DNA of 44,542 bases from an uncultured Collinsella sp. (GTDB lineage Bacteria; Actinomycetota; Coriobacteriia; Coriobacteriales; Coriobacteriaceae): NCBI GenBank assembly GCA_900541195.1, contig UQIY01000014.1:1-44542 (forward strand), read 5' to 3'. Every line of letters begins with the position of its first letter. Position 1 is the stretch's first letter. Made by a program: the position numbers and the translations under genes. The notes beneath the pieces were generated by a model that was not told the origin of the DNA, did not search any database, and was given only the letters and a program-made list of their open reading frames with translations. Below are positions 24,425 to 31,253 of this stretch, piece by piece.

Positions 24425-24456
24425 AGAACCCGGCACCCATATAAGTGCCGGGTTCT
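24425..24456 (-). terminator. Terminator after tuf
   Basis: AGAACCCGGCAC pairs perfectly with GTGCCGGGTTCT around 8 bases, followed on the minus strand by TTTC. It separates tuf from rpmG. Confidence 0.9.
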
Positions 24457-24483
24457 CTAAGTCAGCTATATCAAAGAGCTAAT

Positions 24484-25674
24484 TTACTCAATGATCGTGG
24501 AGACGATGCCCGAACCGACGGTGTGGCCACCCTCGCGGATAGCGAAGCGCAGGCCCTCCTCCATGGCGATCGGGTGGATGAGGTCGCCCTCGATGGTGAT
24601 GTGGTCACCAGGCATAGCCATCTCGGTGCCCTCGGGGAGCTTGACCGTACCGGTAACGTCGGTGGTACGGAAGTAGAACTGAGGACGATAACCATCGAAG
24701 AACGGGGTGTGACGGCCGCCCTCCTCCTTGGTCAGAACGTAGATCTCACCGGTGAACTTGGTGTGCGGGGTAACCGAACCGGGCTTGCAGAGAACCTGGC
24801 CGCGCTCGATGTCCTCACGCTTGATGCCGCGGAGCAGCAGACCGACGTTGTCGCCAGCCTCGCAGAAGTCCATGGACTTACGGAACATCTCGATACCGGT
24901 AACGACGGTGTTCTGGGTATCCTTGATGCCGACGATCTCGACGGGCTCGTTGAGCTTGAGCTCACCGCGCTCGACACGGCCAGTAGCAACGGTACCACGG
25001 CCGGAGATGGTCATAACGTCCTCAACGGCCATCAGGAACGGGAGGTCGTTGTTACGAGCAGGCGTCGGGATGTACTCGTCGACGGCCTTCATGAGCTCGC
25101 GAATGGCGTCCATCCACTTGGCGTCGCCCTCGAGAGCGCCCAGAGCGGAGCCACGGATGACGGGGATGTCGTCGCCGGGGAAATCGTACTCGGAGAGGAG
25201 CTCACGGGTCTCCATCTCGACGAGGTCGATGAGCTCGTCATCGTCGACCATGTCGCACTTGTTCAGGAAGACGACGATGTAGGGAACGCCGACCTGACGG
25301 GCGAGCAGGATGTGCTCGCGGGTCTGAGCCATGGGGCCGTCGGTAGCGGCGATGACCAGGATAGCGCCGTCCATCTGAGCAGCACCGGAGATCATGTTCT
25401 TGACGTAGTCAGCGTGGCCCGGGCAGTCAACGTGAGCGTAGTGACGGGCAGCGGTCTCGTACTCAACGTGGGAGACGGAGATCGTGATGCCGCGCTCGCG
25501 CTCCTCCGGAGCCTTGTCGATGTTCTCGAACGCAGTGAAGTCAGCCTTGCAGCCCTCGGTCTCGGAGAGAACCTTGGTGATGGCAGCGGTCAGCGTGGTC
25601 TTGCCGTGGTCGACGTGACCAATGGTGCCGATGTTAACATGCGGCTTAGTGCGCTCAAACTTCTCTTTGGCCAT
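24484..25674 (-). CDS. tuf: Elongation factor Tu
   Basis: GTPase that brings aminoacyl-tRNA to the ribosome, 396 residues. G1 is GHVDHGKTT near 18-26, switch I RGITI, G3 DCPGH, G4 NKCD and G5 SALGA; domains 2 and 3 are complete to VSTIIE. The ATG at 25674 follows AGGAGGG at about 6 bases. It is the last gene of a transcript beginning with tRNA-Tyr, tRNA-Thr and tRNA-Met, much as tufB in E. coli follows a tRNA cluster. Confidence 0.98.
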   Translation of the reverse strand: MAKEKFERTKPHVNIGTIGHVDHGKTTLTAAITKVLSETEGCKADFTAFENIDKAPEERERGITISVSHVEYETAARHYAHVDCPGHADYVKNMISGAAQMDGAILVIAATDGPMAQTREHILLARQVGVPYIVVFLNKCDMVDDDELIDLVEMETRELLSEYDFPGDDIPVIRGSALGALEGDAKWMDAIRELMKAVDEYIPTPARNNDLPFLMAVEDVMTISGRGTVATGRVERGELKLNEPVEIVGIKDTQNTVVTGIEMFRKSMDFCEAGDNVGLLLRGIKREDIERGQVLCKPGSVTPHTKFTGEIYVLTKEEGGRHTPFFDGYRPQFYFRTTDVTGTVKLPEGTEMAMPGDHITIEGDLIHPIAMEEGLRFAIREGGHTVGSGIVSTIIE

Positions 25675-25728
25675 AAAGCCCTCCTCTAAACAGGTCGTCC
25701 CCGGACGGGACTTTGCCTTTATACCATA

Positions 25729-25759
25729 GTGGCCTCTCAACATACTATTGAGAAGCCAC
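25729..25759 (-). promoter_or_regulatory. Leader hairpin between tRNA-Met and tuf
   Basis: GTGGCCTCTCAA and TTGAGAAGCCAC form a 12-bp stem with one mismatch around a 7-base loop. No T-run follows, so a processing or stability role for the tRNA-tuf transcript is more likely than termination. Confidence 0.55.
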
Positions 25760-25770
25760 CGTGTTACCTA

Positions 25771-25847
25771 TGGTAGCGGTGACTGGATTCGAACCAGTGA
25801 CGCCACGGGTATGAACCGTGTGCTCTAACCAACTGAGCTACACCGCC
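25771..25847 (-). tRNA. tRNA-Met, elongator (CAT anticodon)
   Basis: Acceptor GGCGGTG/CACCGCT, discriminator A, encoded CCA. The loop TTCATAC on the stem CACGG/CCGTG gives anticodon CAT. The paired first base and lack of the three GC pairs of initiators point to the elongator form. Confidence 0.93.
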
Positions 25848-25850
25848 GGA

Positions 25851-25926
25851 TGGAGCCTGCAACCAGACTTGAACTGGTGACCTCTTCGTTACCAACGAAG
25901 TGCTCTACCGACTGAGCTATACAGGC
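25851..25926 (-). tRNA. tRNA-Thr (GGT anticodon)
   Basis: Acceptor GCCTGTA/TGCAGGC, encoded CCA; anticodon stem CTTCG/CGAAG encloses TTGGTAA. Three bases separate it from tRNA-Met. Confidence 0.95.
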
Positions 25927-25936
25927 ACTTGACGGG

Positions 25937-26018
25937 TGGGAGCTATAGGATTCGAACCTATGTAGGCAGAGCCAACGGGTTTACAGCCCGTCCCCATTAA
26001 CCACTCGGGCAAACTCCC
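25937..26018 (-). tRNA. tRNA-Tyr (GTA anticodon)
   Basis: Acceptor GGGAGTT/AGCTCCC, anticodon stem ACGGG/CCCGT around CTGTAAA, and a long variable arm as in class II tRNAs. The 3' end reads ACCC, so the CCA is apparently not fully encoded and would be added afterwards. Confidence 0.93.
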
Positions 26019-26081
26019 AATCGTTCAAGTATCCGCAGGTCCTTTGGTCTTTTGGACCGCCGCCCCCGCGAACGAAAAAGA

Positions 26082-26111
26082 TAATACGATGCAACCTTGG
26101 GGGCTGTCAAC
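26082..26111 (-). promoter_or_regulatory. Strong promoter of the tRNA-tuf unit
   Basis: Perfect TTGACA (26111-26106) and TATTAT (26087-26082), 18 bases apart, about 65 bases before tRNA-Tyr. Confidence 0.8.
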
Positions 26112-26424
26112 GAAAACCTATAGATACACGGTGCCGGGCGTATCTATATAGCTGTGACATGCGGTTTTGTTGAGTTTGGATATGAAGGACGGTGGTTTTG
26201 GATACTGAGGTGACGTTTCCCGAGGTAACACTTTTGCGTAGTGGAGTGAACGTGCCTTGCCGCATCTTCGAGATCGGCTTATTCGTACCTACATATAGGT
26301 ACGAGAGTTGATTTTCTCCCGTTTGAAATCGAGCGTGGGAAAATCCACGCTTAAACAGGACGGTCAGGTGCCTCGCCGCTTTTGTCTTGTTTTGTAACAG
26401 CAAGACGCTGATTATTGGTCCAGA
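26112..26424. other. Intergenic stretch with two small hairpins, no gene seen
   Basis: No credible reading frame. Two perfect hairpins stand out: TCGTACCTA/TAGGTACGA around CATA (26283-26304) and AGCGTGG/CCACGCT around GAAAAT (26332-26351). It is clearly lower in GC than the flanking genes. A small RNA cannot be excluded. Confidence 0.5.
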
Positions 26425-26590
26425 TGTTACAGATCAAGACGATTCGCCGCCGGCCTCCCTCGTTATCTAAATCTGTAACAGTAAGAACGGTTTTCCTCCC
26501 CTACCTGTTACAGATTAAGACAATTGATCCATCTGCATCCTTCCATCTTGATCTGTAACAGGTTGAAGCAAATGCCCCAGCGTTACAGAT
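26425..26590. repeat. ATCTGTAACA...TGTTACAGAT composite palindromes, left cluster
   Basis: Two palindromic units (26471-26515 and 26551-26590) plus a half unit at 26425-26436. Each unit has 10-bp arms ATCTGTAACA/TGTTACAGAT; the second has one arm altered. Unit 1 has the loop motif AAGAACGGTTTTCC; units are about 80 bases apart and joined by CATCCTTCCATCTTG. The same units, same orientation, are at 30791-30916. Confidence 0.85.
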
Positions 26591-26742
26591 TGAGACATTC
26601 AGAGCTGCACCCACCAATAATTGTTACGACGTAGTCTAAAGAAAGTGCCATTCATAGGTTGGGGGCATCCCTCTATCTAGTTTTGTCTCAATACTCTGAG
26701 CGACTGTATCTACAAGGCCCGACGATCGGCTTCGCACTTGCC

Positions 26743-27675
26743 CTAGAGCCCAATCTCCGCGATTATCTTTTTCATCTCGATGGCCCATCCGAGCTGCTCC
26801 TCGATGTACGTCGGCCATGCGTCCTGGTGGCCCTTGATGGGGTGGCCCGCCTTGTAGAAGCGCAGTCCCGAGGCCTTTTTCGCATCGAAGGGTGCCGCCG
26901 TCAGCCCGAGGCGCTCCTCGAAGACCCCGCTGTTGGCGATGGCGCGGTGCCCGATCTCCTTGTCGTCGTCCACGTACAGCTCGATGCCCGTGCGGCCTTT
27001 GTGCGTATCGATGAGCAGGGCGAGATGGTATGCCGAGACCCCCAGGCGGAGCGTCGACCAATGGTCCTTGCTGGGCTTCTGCGGGCTGAACTCCTTGAGG
27101 AACTCCGGATGGCCGTCCGCCACCTCGCGGTAGGCCGTCCAGTACGCCAGCTTGACCTTTTCGGTCTCGCTGAGCCCCTCGGAGAGCCTCACGGTCTTGG
27201 TCCACTCGTTCGGCTGCTCGACCACGTTGAAGCGCGGGGCAGGCAGGGAGTCCCCGATCTTCCAGAGCTCGACCTCGACTAGGAAGAACCCGAAGTCGCT
27301 GTCGGTGTGCTGGTTGAGCCACTCGATGGCCTGGCGGTGCTCGTCGCGGGCACGAGCCACGACCCAGATGACGACCTCGGCGCCCTTGCCGGCGGCGTAC
27401 GTGATCACCTTGCCGAGGTGGTCGTGGTTGGTGTCCTCGAGCTGGTTCTCGATGATCACCTTGCGGCCCGTACCGGACTCCTGCGCGTAGATGTCCACGT
27501 TGAACGATCCGACCGAGGACTCCGTCTCTATGAGCTCGAGCTCGATTCCGACCGCCATCCCGAGGGTTGCGAGGTTCTGCTCCTCGGCCAGCCATTTGGT
27601 GAAGTCGTGGGCCTCATGCGGCCACACCTCGCGCAGGGGAACTTTCTGAATGGTATCAAGGTTATAGGACTTCAT
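26743..27675 (-). CDS. PD-(D/E)XK-type nuclease with DUF4268-like C-terminal domain
   Basis: A 310-residue protein. The N-terminal part looks like a restriction-endonuclease fold: SVGSFNVDIYA with D61, then KVIIENQLE with E76-x-Q78 in place of the usual E-x-K, and NHDHLGKVITYAAG. The C-terminal half (about 175-305, with KDHWSTLRLG, IELYVDDDKE and IEEQLGWAIEMKKI) matches DUF4268. Such proteins are thought to cut DNA, but activity is unproven. It starts at 27675 with an ATGA overlap of the GIY-YIG gene upstream; an in-frame ATG four codons earlier lacks a good ribosome site. Likely part of a mobile defence-type pair. Confidence 0.82.
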   Translation of the reverse strand: MKSYNLDTIQKVPLREVWPHEAHDFTKWLAEEQNLATLGMAVGIELELIETESSVGSFNVDIYAQESGTGRKVIIENQLEDTNHDHLGKVITYAAGKGAEVVIWVVARARDEHRQAIEWLNQHTDSDFGFFLVEVELWKIGDSLPAPRFNVVEQPNEWTKTVRLSEGLSETEKVKLAYWTAYREVADGHPEFLKEFSPQKPSKDHWSTLRLGVSAYHLALLIDTHKGRTGIELYVDDDKEIGHRAIANSGVFEERLGLTAAPFDAKKASGLRFYKAGHPIKGHQDAWPTYIEEQLGWAIEMKKIIAEIGL

Positions 27676-28382
27676 CTGTCGCCCCATCGGCTAAGGGAGG
27701 CATCAGCGTCGTTGTAGAGCCTCTTGCCATCAAACGAGCGCAGAAGAAGATCACGACGCTCTTCGAGGTCTTTCAGCTCGCAGGGGAACACAAACAGCAT
27801 CACATTTTGATGGTACTTGTAGTCGGCATAAACGTCCGGATCGCCCTGGCGCGTGGGCGTGGATACGATATCCTCCGACATGTGCTCGCTCGAACCAACG
27901 TAAATACCCAGGTAATCGCTGTAGTTCTTATCGTGGTCGCCCTTTTGATACTTTGCGATAAGGTAACAGCCGGGCATATCGAAACCGTTAAACGCAGCAT
28001 CGGCAGCTTTGTCCTGCTGACAGACAAACTTGTGTAGGGGCATCACCGTCGACGCTCCTTCAAAAATCGATTGCCTTGCAGCGTTGATCTTCTTGCGAGC
28101 CTCGGCAGCTTCTCTTGAATCCTGAAACGCTTTCGCAGCACCGCCCAGTGCGCCAACTGCCGCGCCGACGCCATCGGCCGCCGCGCCGAACCCCTTACCA
28201 ATACCATCGGCAACGACACGAGCGCCGTTAGCAGCACCGCCCGCCGCATCCTTTACGGCACCGCCGACGGCATCAACATCGACACCGAGCTGCTTTGCAC
28301 CCTCAATGACGGCGGCCGCAGCACCCAGGACCTCCGCCGCAAGGTTCACCGTATCTTTGACGTTTTTAAGATTTACAGCCAT
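27672..28382 (-). CDS. Gly/Ala-rich protein with C-terminal GIY-YIG-like nuclease domain
   Basis: A 236-residue protein. Residues 10-90 are extremely rich in Gly and Ala with glycine-zipper spacing (GAAADGVGAAVGALGGAA at 66-83), then a charged helix (EAAEARKKINAARQ). The C-terminal part begins GCYLIAKY at 138, with YLGIYVGSS at 158-165 in the place of the YIG strand, an ELKDLEERRDLLL helix and a late LYND, as in GIY-YIG nucleases. AAAGGA lies 8 bases before the ATG at 28382. It overlaps the DUF4268 gene by ATGA. The hydrophobic N-terminal part suggests membrane association or oligomers. Function is inferred only. Confidence 0.75.
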   Translation of the reverse strand: MAVNLKNVKDTVNLAAEVLGAAAAVIEGAKQLGVDVDAVGGAVKDAAGGAANGARVVADGIGKGFGAAADGVGAAVGALGGAAKAFQDSREAAEARKKINAARQSIFEGASTVMPLHKFVCQQDKAADAAFNGFDMPGCYLIAKYQKGDHDKNYSDYLGIYVGSSEHMSEDIVSTPTRQGDPDVYADYKYHQNVMLFVFPCELKDLEERRDLLLRSFDGKRLYNDADASLSRWGDR

Positions 28383-28745
28383 CCAACTATTCCTTTCGCC
28401 ATTCCGCTTTCCGGATCGGCCACGACTTTCAAGAAGCACCAGGCACTTGGCGCGGCTTCTCATGTCTATGCCGAATGCCTCTAACACCTAAGCAAGCAGT
28501 TTAATTCTTGCAGCGTAAAACGTAACAGCGAAACGTCTATTAATCGGTGAGTGCAGTGAGCGAATCGAGGAGTGCTCCGTGTTCATGTCTACCTTCAATA
28601 TTCAAAGCCAGATTGGTATTAGCGCATCGATTGTATTAGAGCTTCCAACGTCATTGAGCAGAGGGAATTGGCTGCAGTTTTATATCCCCACGAACGTCTA
28701 TTTTTCTCAATAACGAACAGCCCGCTCTTAAAGAAGGAGATCCAA
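28383..28745. other. Divergent intergenic region, no gene seen
   Basis: 363 bases between the minus-strand nuclease pair and the plus-strand island genes. Low GC; several A/T-rich candidates for -10 elements but none with a convincing -35. It must hold both promoters. Confidence 0.4.
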
Positions 28746-29250
28746 ATGGGCAACTTAGAAGAACTTGAATTAACTCGACGCGGATTTACGGTTTTCGCGG
28801 CCTCAGCTTTCGGAGCATTCTTTATTAAGCCGAAAACAGCCATCGGCCTCTCTTCTGGCAAAACGTACATTGTAAGCGTGAAAACAATCGGATACGGATA
28901 CCTTTGGGAAAAGGAATTTGAAGGCACCGATTGGATGTACGAACCAGATGAGGTAGAAGTCCAGCGCGAAGCGCTTAAACCTGGAGCCATCCTTCGATTC
29001 GAACAAGACCCCGACATTCCAAAGGATGCTGCTTGGCTCGACGCCATCTCTGAAGACGGCGAAAAAACTCTGCGACATCCTCTGGAGCGCGACGGCAGAA
29101 GAAGAGGCAGCCGTCATGAAAATCGTCGATAGGATCAACGGCGGCCATAAAGTCTGGGCAGAAGTGAGCGACGCCGAACATTCTACGATTGACGCCGGTC
29201 CCGACAACGCACGCATTCACACAATTGAATTCGACGTGTTCTACCGATAA
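28746..29250 (+). pseudogene. Secreted protein with Tat-like signal, broken by a frameshift at an A6 tract
   Basis: The first frame starts at ATG 28746 (GGAG upstream) with LTRRGFTVFAASAFGAFF, a twin-arginine signal, and runs to about residue 107 before an unrelated tail ending at 29132. A second frame carries a protein-like continuation (KLCDILWSATAEEEAAVMKI...FDVFYR) to 29250. Removing one A from the six at 29062-29067 joins them into a 167-residue protein (...EDGEKLCDILWS...). It may be a true pseudogene, a phase-variable gene, or a sequencing error. I do not recognise the family. Confidence 0.7.
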
Positions 29251-29560
29251 TTTGCCGTGTGATGCCTAATGAAATCGGCACGATCCAATCCGACAAGGAG
29301 CACCAGGTTCGCTTTTCGCCAGCTTAGTCTTACCATTCGTCCACCATACCCATATGTGCAAGTAGACTCACTCGGTCACGCACTGCCTCGCCACCCCCAT
29401 CGCATCCACCGTCATTTCGGGCGGCCTCAGTTCAAGCGCGCAGTTATTCGACTGATGTCGCAGCAAGAGAGGAATCCGTTTACCGAATAGAAAGCCATGG
29501 CATCTGCGGAATAGCCAGAAAGCGCTAGCATTTTCATATCGGGAAAGGAGAGCACTCATT
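29251..29560. other. Intergenic stretch, no gene seen
   Basis: 310 bases between the frameshifted gene and the membrane protein. A 73-codon open frame at 29269-29490 has no ribosome site and a composition unlike proteins; I reject it. Confidence 0.4.
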
Positions 29561-30406
29561 ATGGACAAAAAGAAAAGGACAGCCATCGTCTCTGTCGTCG
29601 CGGTCTTAATCGTTGCTATCGGAGCGTACTGGTACGTCAATTACCAGATACCGCACAATGCAGCGGTTGAGGCCTTCAACACCGCTGCCGACGGACTTCA
29701 AAGCCGCAATGATGACTTAGACGCCGCAATCAAAGAGCTTCAGGAACTGAACAAATCGAAGGATAAGCCCTATGATTCGTCGACGTCTGATTCCGCGACC
29801 AATGCGGTAGCCCAAGCTCAGGCCGCCAAAGAAGATATCCCCGCAATGCCAGGTAATACCGACGAGATAAACACTATGGCAAAGAAGATCGACAAGATGG
29901 GAAAATACGATTCCGTCATCGGCGATCTTTCCACCGCCAAATCCAACCTTCAAGACAGCATCGACCAGCTCAAGCAGGTGACCAACCCCTCAGAGCAATT
30001 CATCCTGCAACGGCTCACGGGCATTGCCAACATCACGGCACTGGAAGCTGTTTCGGAGGGCAACGATCCAAATAATAAGTTGGGCAAACAGGGCGGTTAC
30101 ACCGCATGCGTCTACTTTAATTCCGATTTGGTCGACTCTTCCGACGTGTATCTTAGCGGAGATTACACCCCCGTCGTGGACGGCGGATGCGATGCCGGCG
30201 GAGCCGTCGAGGTGTACGCAAACGTCAAAGATGCCAAAAAACGCGATGAGTACTTGAGCAGCTTTGACGGCAATTCGATCTTAGACCCCGGTTCGCACAA
30301 GGTTGTTGGCACCTGTGTGGTTCGCACTTCCTGCCATCTTGCCGCATCGCAGCAAAACAACATGACGAGCAACGTTGAACAGGCACTCATCAGGCTCGAC
30401 AAGTAA
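29561..30406 (+). CDS. Membrane-anchored extracytoplasmic protein of unknown function
   Basis: A 281-residue protein with a short basic head (MDKKKR), one membrane helix at about 8-28, and an outside part. Residues 35-150 are helical with heptad-like spacing (LQSRNDDLDAAIKELQEL, LSTAKSNLQDSIDQLKQV), likely a coiled coil. The C-terminal domain (150-281) contains GYTACVYFNSDLV, GCDAGGAVEVYANV, a Lys-rich KDAKKRDEYLSSFDG and paired cysteines (GTCVVRTSC). GGAGAG lies about 9 bases before the ATG. It is followed by the zinc-ribbon gene and has lower GC than the core genes. Not recognised; an interaction or surface-sensing role is possible. Confidence 0.8.
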   Translation: MDKKKRTAIVSVVAVLIVAIGAYWYVNYQIPHNAAVEAFNTAADGLQSRNDDLDAAIKELQELNKSKDKPYDSSTSDSATNAVAQAQAAKEDIPAMPGNTDEINTMAKKIDKMGKYDSVIGDLSTAKSNLQDSIDQLKQVTNPSEQFILQRLTGIANITALEAVSEGNDPNNKLGKQGGYTACVYFNSDLVDSSDVYLSGDYTPVVDGGCDAGGAVEVYANVKDAKKRDEYLSSFDGNSILDPGSHKVVGTCVVRTSCHLAASQQNNMTSNVEQALIRLDK

Positions 30407-30448
30407 TTTTTTATCGCTCATATCAACTGGCGATAAAGGGGTGTAGAT

Positions 30449-30712
30449 ATGAGCGATAGATTTCCCGATGTTGATTGGTGATGCGATCGTTGCAACGCCC
30501 ATCTCAGCAATCAGCCAAGTTTTGACGATCACAAGTACACGTGGGTTTGCACTGAATGTGGTTACAAGAACAGTATCTCCGTAACCAACATTTATGAATC
30601 CGAAGAAGACTATCTGTTAAACCCAGGCGACGATCCCCTCCCCGATGACAATGGTTACAGTTACGACGTCGTAGGGGGTAGACGAGCAGGTCTGTTAGCC
30701 CCACCCAAATAG
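30449..30712 (+). pseudogene. Zinc-ribbon protein with one in-frame TGA at codon 11
   Basis: ATG at 30449 (AAAGGGG upstream) opens MSDRFPDVDW, then TGA at 30479-30481, then an intact frame of 76 codons to TAG at 30710-30712. The part after the TGA has two CxxC knuckles (CDRC and CTEC) with YTWV and GYKNSIS, the pattern of small zinc-ribbon proteins in which W-W-C or W-Y-C begins the first knuckle. No start codon exists after the TGA. TGG to TGA is a single change. Either a recent nonsense mutation or stop-codon readthrough; other genes here use TGA as a normal stop. Confidence 0.7.
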
Positions 30713-30722
30713 GCGGGGCTTT
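30696..30722 (+). terminator. Terminator after the zinc-ribbon gene
   Basis: AGCCCCACC/GGCGGGGCT around CAAATA, then TTTTTC. It overlaps the last codons of the zinc-ribbon gene. Confidence 0.8.
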
Positions 30723-30790
30723 TTCTCTAACATCAACCAGATTCTTTTGCGCAGCACCAGCCAAAATGGTTAGCCCCCTGCATTGTCTCA

Positions 30791-30916
30791 ATCTGTAACA
30801 ACTAGGCAGGTTATTTCCTCCTAACTGTTACAGATTGAAACAAATGGACAGATCCTCAACCTTCCATCTCGATCTGTAACAGTAAGAACGGTTTTCCGCC
30901 CCTTCGTGTTACAGAT
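30791..30916. repeat. ATCTGTAACA...TGTTACAGAT composite palindromes, right cluster
   Basis: Two units, 30791-30835 and 30872-30916, each with perfect or near-perfect 10-bp arms. The second shares the loop AAGAACGGTTTTCC with unit 1 of the left cluster, and the joining segment CAACCTTCCATCTCG matches the left one. Same orientation as at 26471. The remainder of 30723-31016 holds no gene. Confidence 0.85.
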
Positions 30917-30977
30917 CGAGACAAACCTGAAGCTTGGTTGGCGCCATACCCGCTGACTTATAGACATAAATAGAAAC

Positions 30978-31006
30978 GGGCCCTGTCCCACAAGGGAACA
31001 GAGCCC
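30978..31006 (-). terminator. Terminator after tRNA-Thr
   Basis: GGGCCCTGTCCC pairs with GGGAACAGAGCCC around ACAA; on the minus strand GTTTCTATTT follows. Confidence 0.7.
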
Positions 31007-31016
31007 GAAACTCTCA

Positions 31017-31091
31017 TGGAGCCAGTGACAGGAATCGAACCTGCAACCCACTGATTACAAATCAGTTGCGCTACCGTTGCGCCACACTGGC
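31017..31091 (-). tRNA. tRNA-Thr (TGT anticodon)
   Basis: Acceptor GCCAGTG/CACTGGC, encoded CCA; anticodon stem ACTGA/TCAGT encloses TTTGTAA. It is the second threonine tRNA in the window and marks the right end of the low-GC block. Confidence 0.94.
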
Positions 31092-31182
31092 ACACTTGGC
31101 GCTTTCGCGCGAAGCCTGTTAAGAATAAAGGAATTGCGGACGGGACGCAACAGACCCTTCGACCGACCACATCTCAAAACCA

Positions 31183-31243
31183 TTCGTCAGAACGAATAGT
31201 TTTAATTACAATTGCTATATATAAAACTATTCGTTCTGGCGAA
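31183..31243. promoter_or_regulatory. 21-bp inverted-repeat operator of the HTH-HipA gene
   Basis: TTCGTCAGAACGAATAG plus TTTT on the left (31183-31203) is mirrored on the right (31223-31243) with one mismatch. The 19 bases between hold TACAAT and TATATA, so the promoter sits inside the operator and the site ends shortly before the start codon. Confidence 0.8.
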
Positions 31244-31253
31244 GGGTTTCGCG

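Noticed and set aside
24445..25689. 414-codon plus-strand frame opposite tuf
   Set aside because: Shadow of the highly biased codons of tuf.
26107..26403. 98-codon minus-strand frame upstream of the tRNA-tuf promoter
   Set aside because: Overlaps the -35 region and two hairpins, no ribosome site, no similarity I can name.
26425..26590. Possible CRISPR array from the ATCTGTAACA repeats
   Set aside because: Repeats are palindromic, only two full units, about 80-base step, with conserved rather than unique segments between them, and no cas genes.
26636..27595. 319-codon minus-strand frame overlapping the DUF4268 gene in another phase
   Set aside because: Arg/Gly/Pro-rich out-of-frame reading; the DUF4268 frame shows clear protein features.
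29269..29490. 73-codon frame between the frameshifted gene and the membrane protein
   Set aside because: No ribosome site and Arg/Pro/His-rich content typical of noncoding frames.
30479..30481. Selenocysteine at the in-frame TGA
   Set aside because: The TGA precedes the CxxC knuckle at a Trp/Tyr place and no clear SECIS-like hairpin follows directly; nonsense change is simpler.
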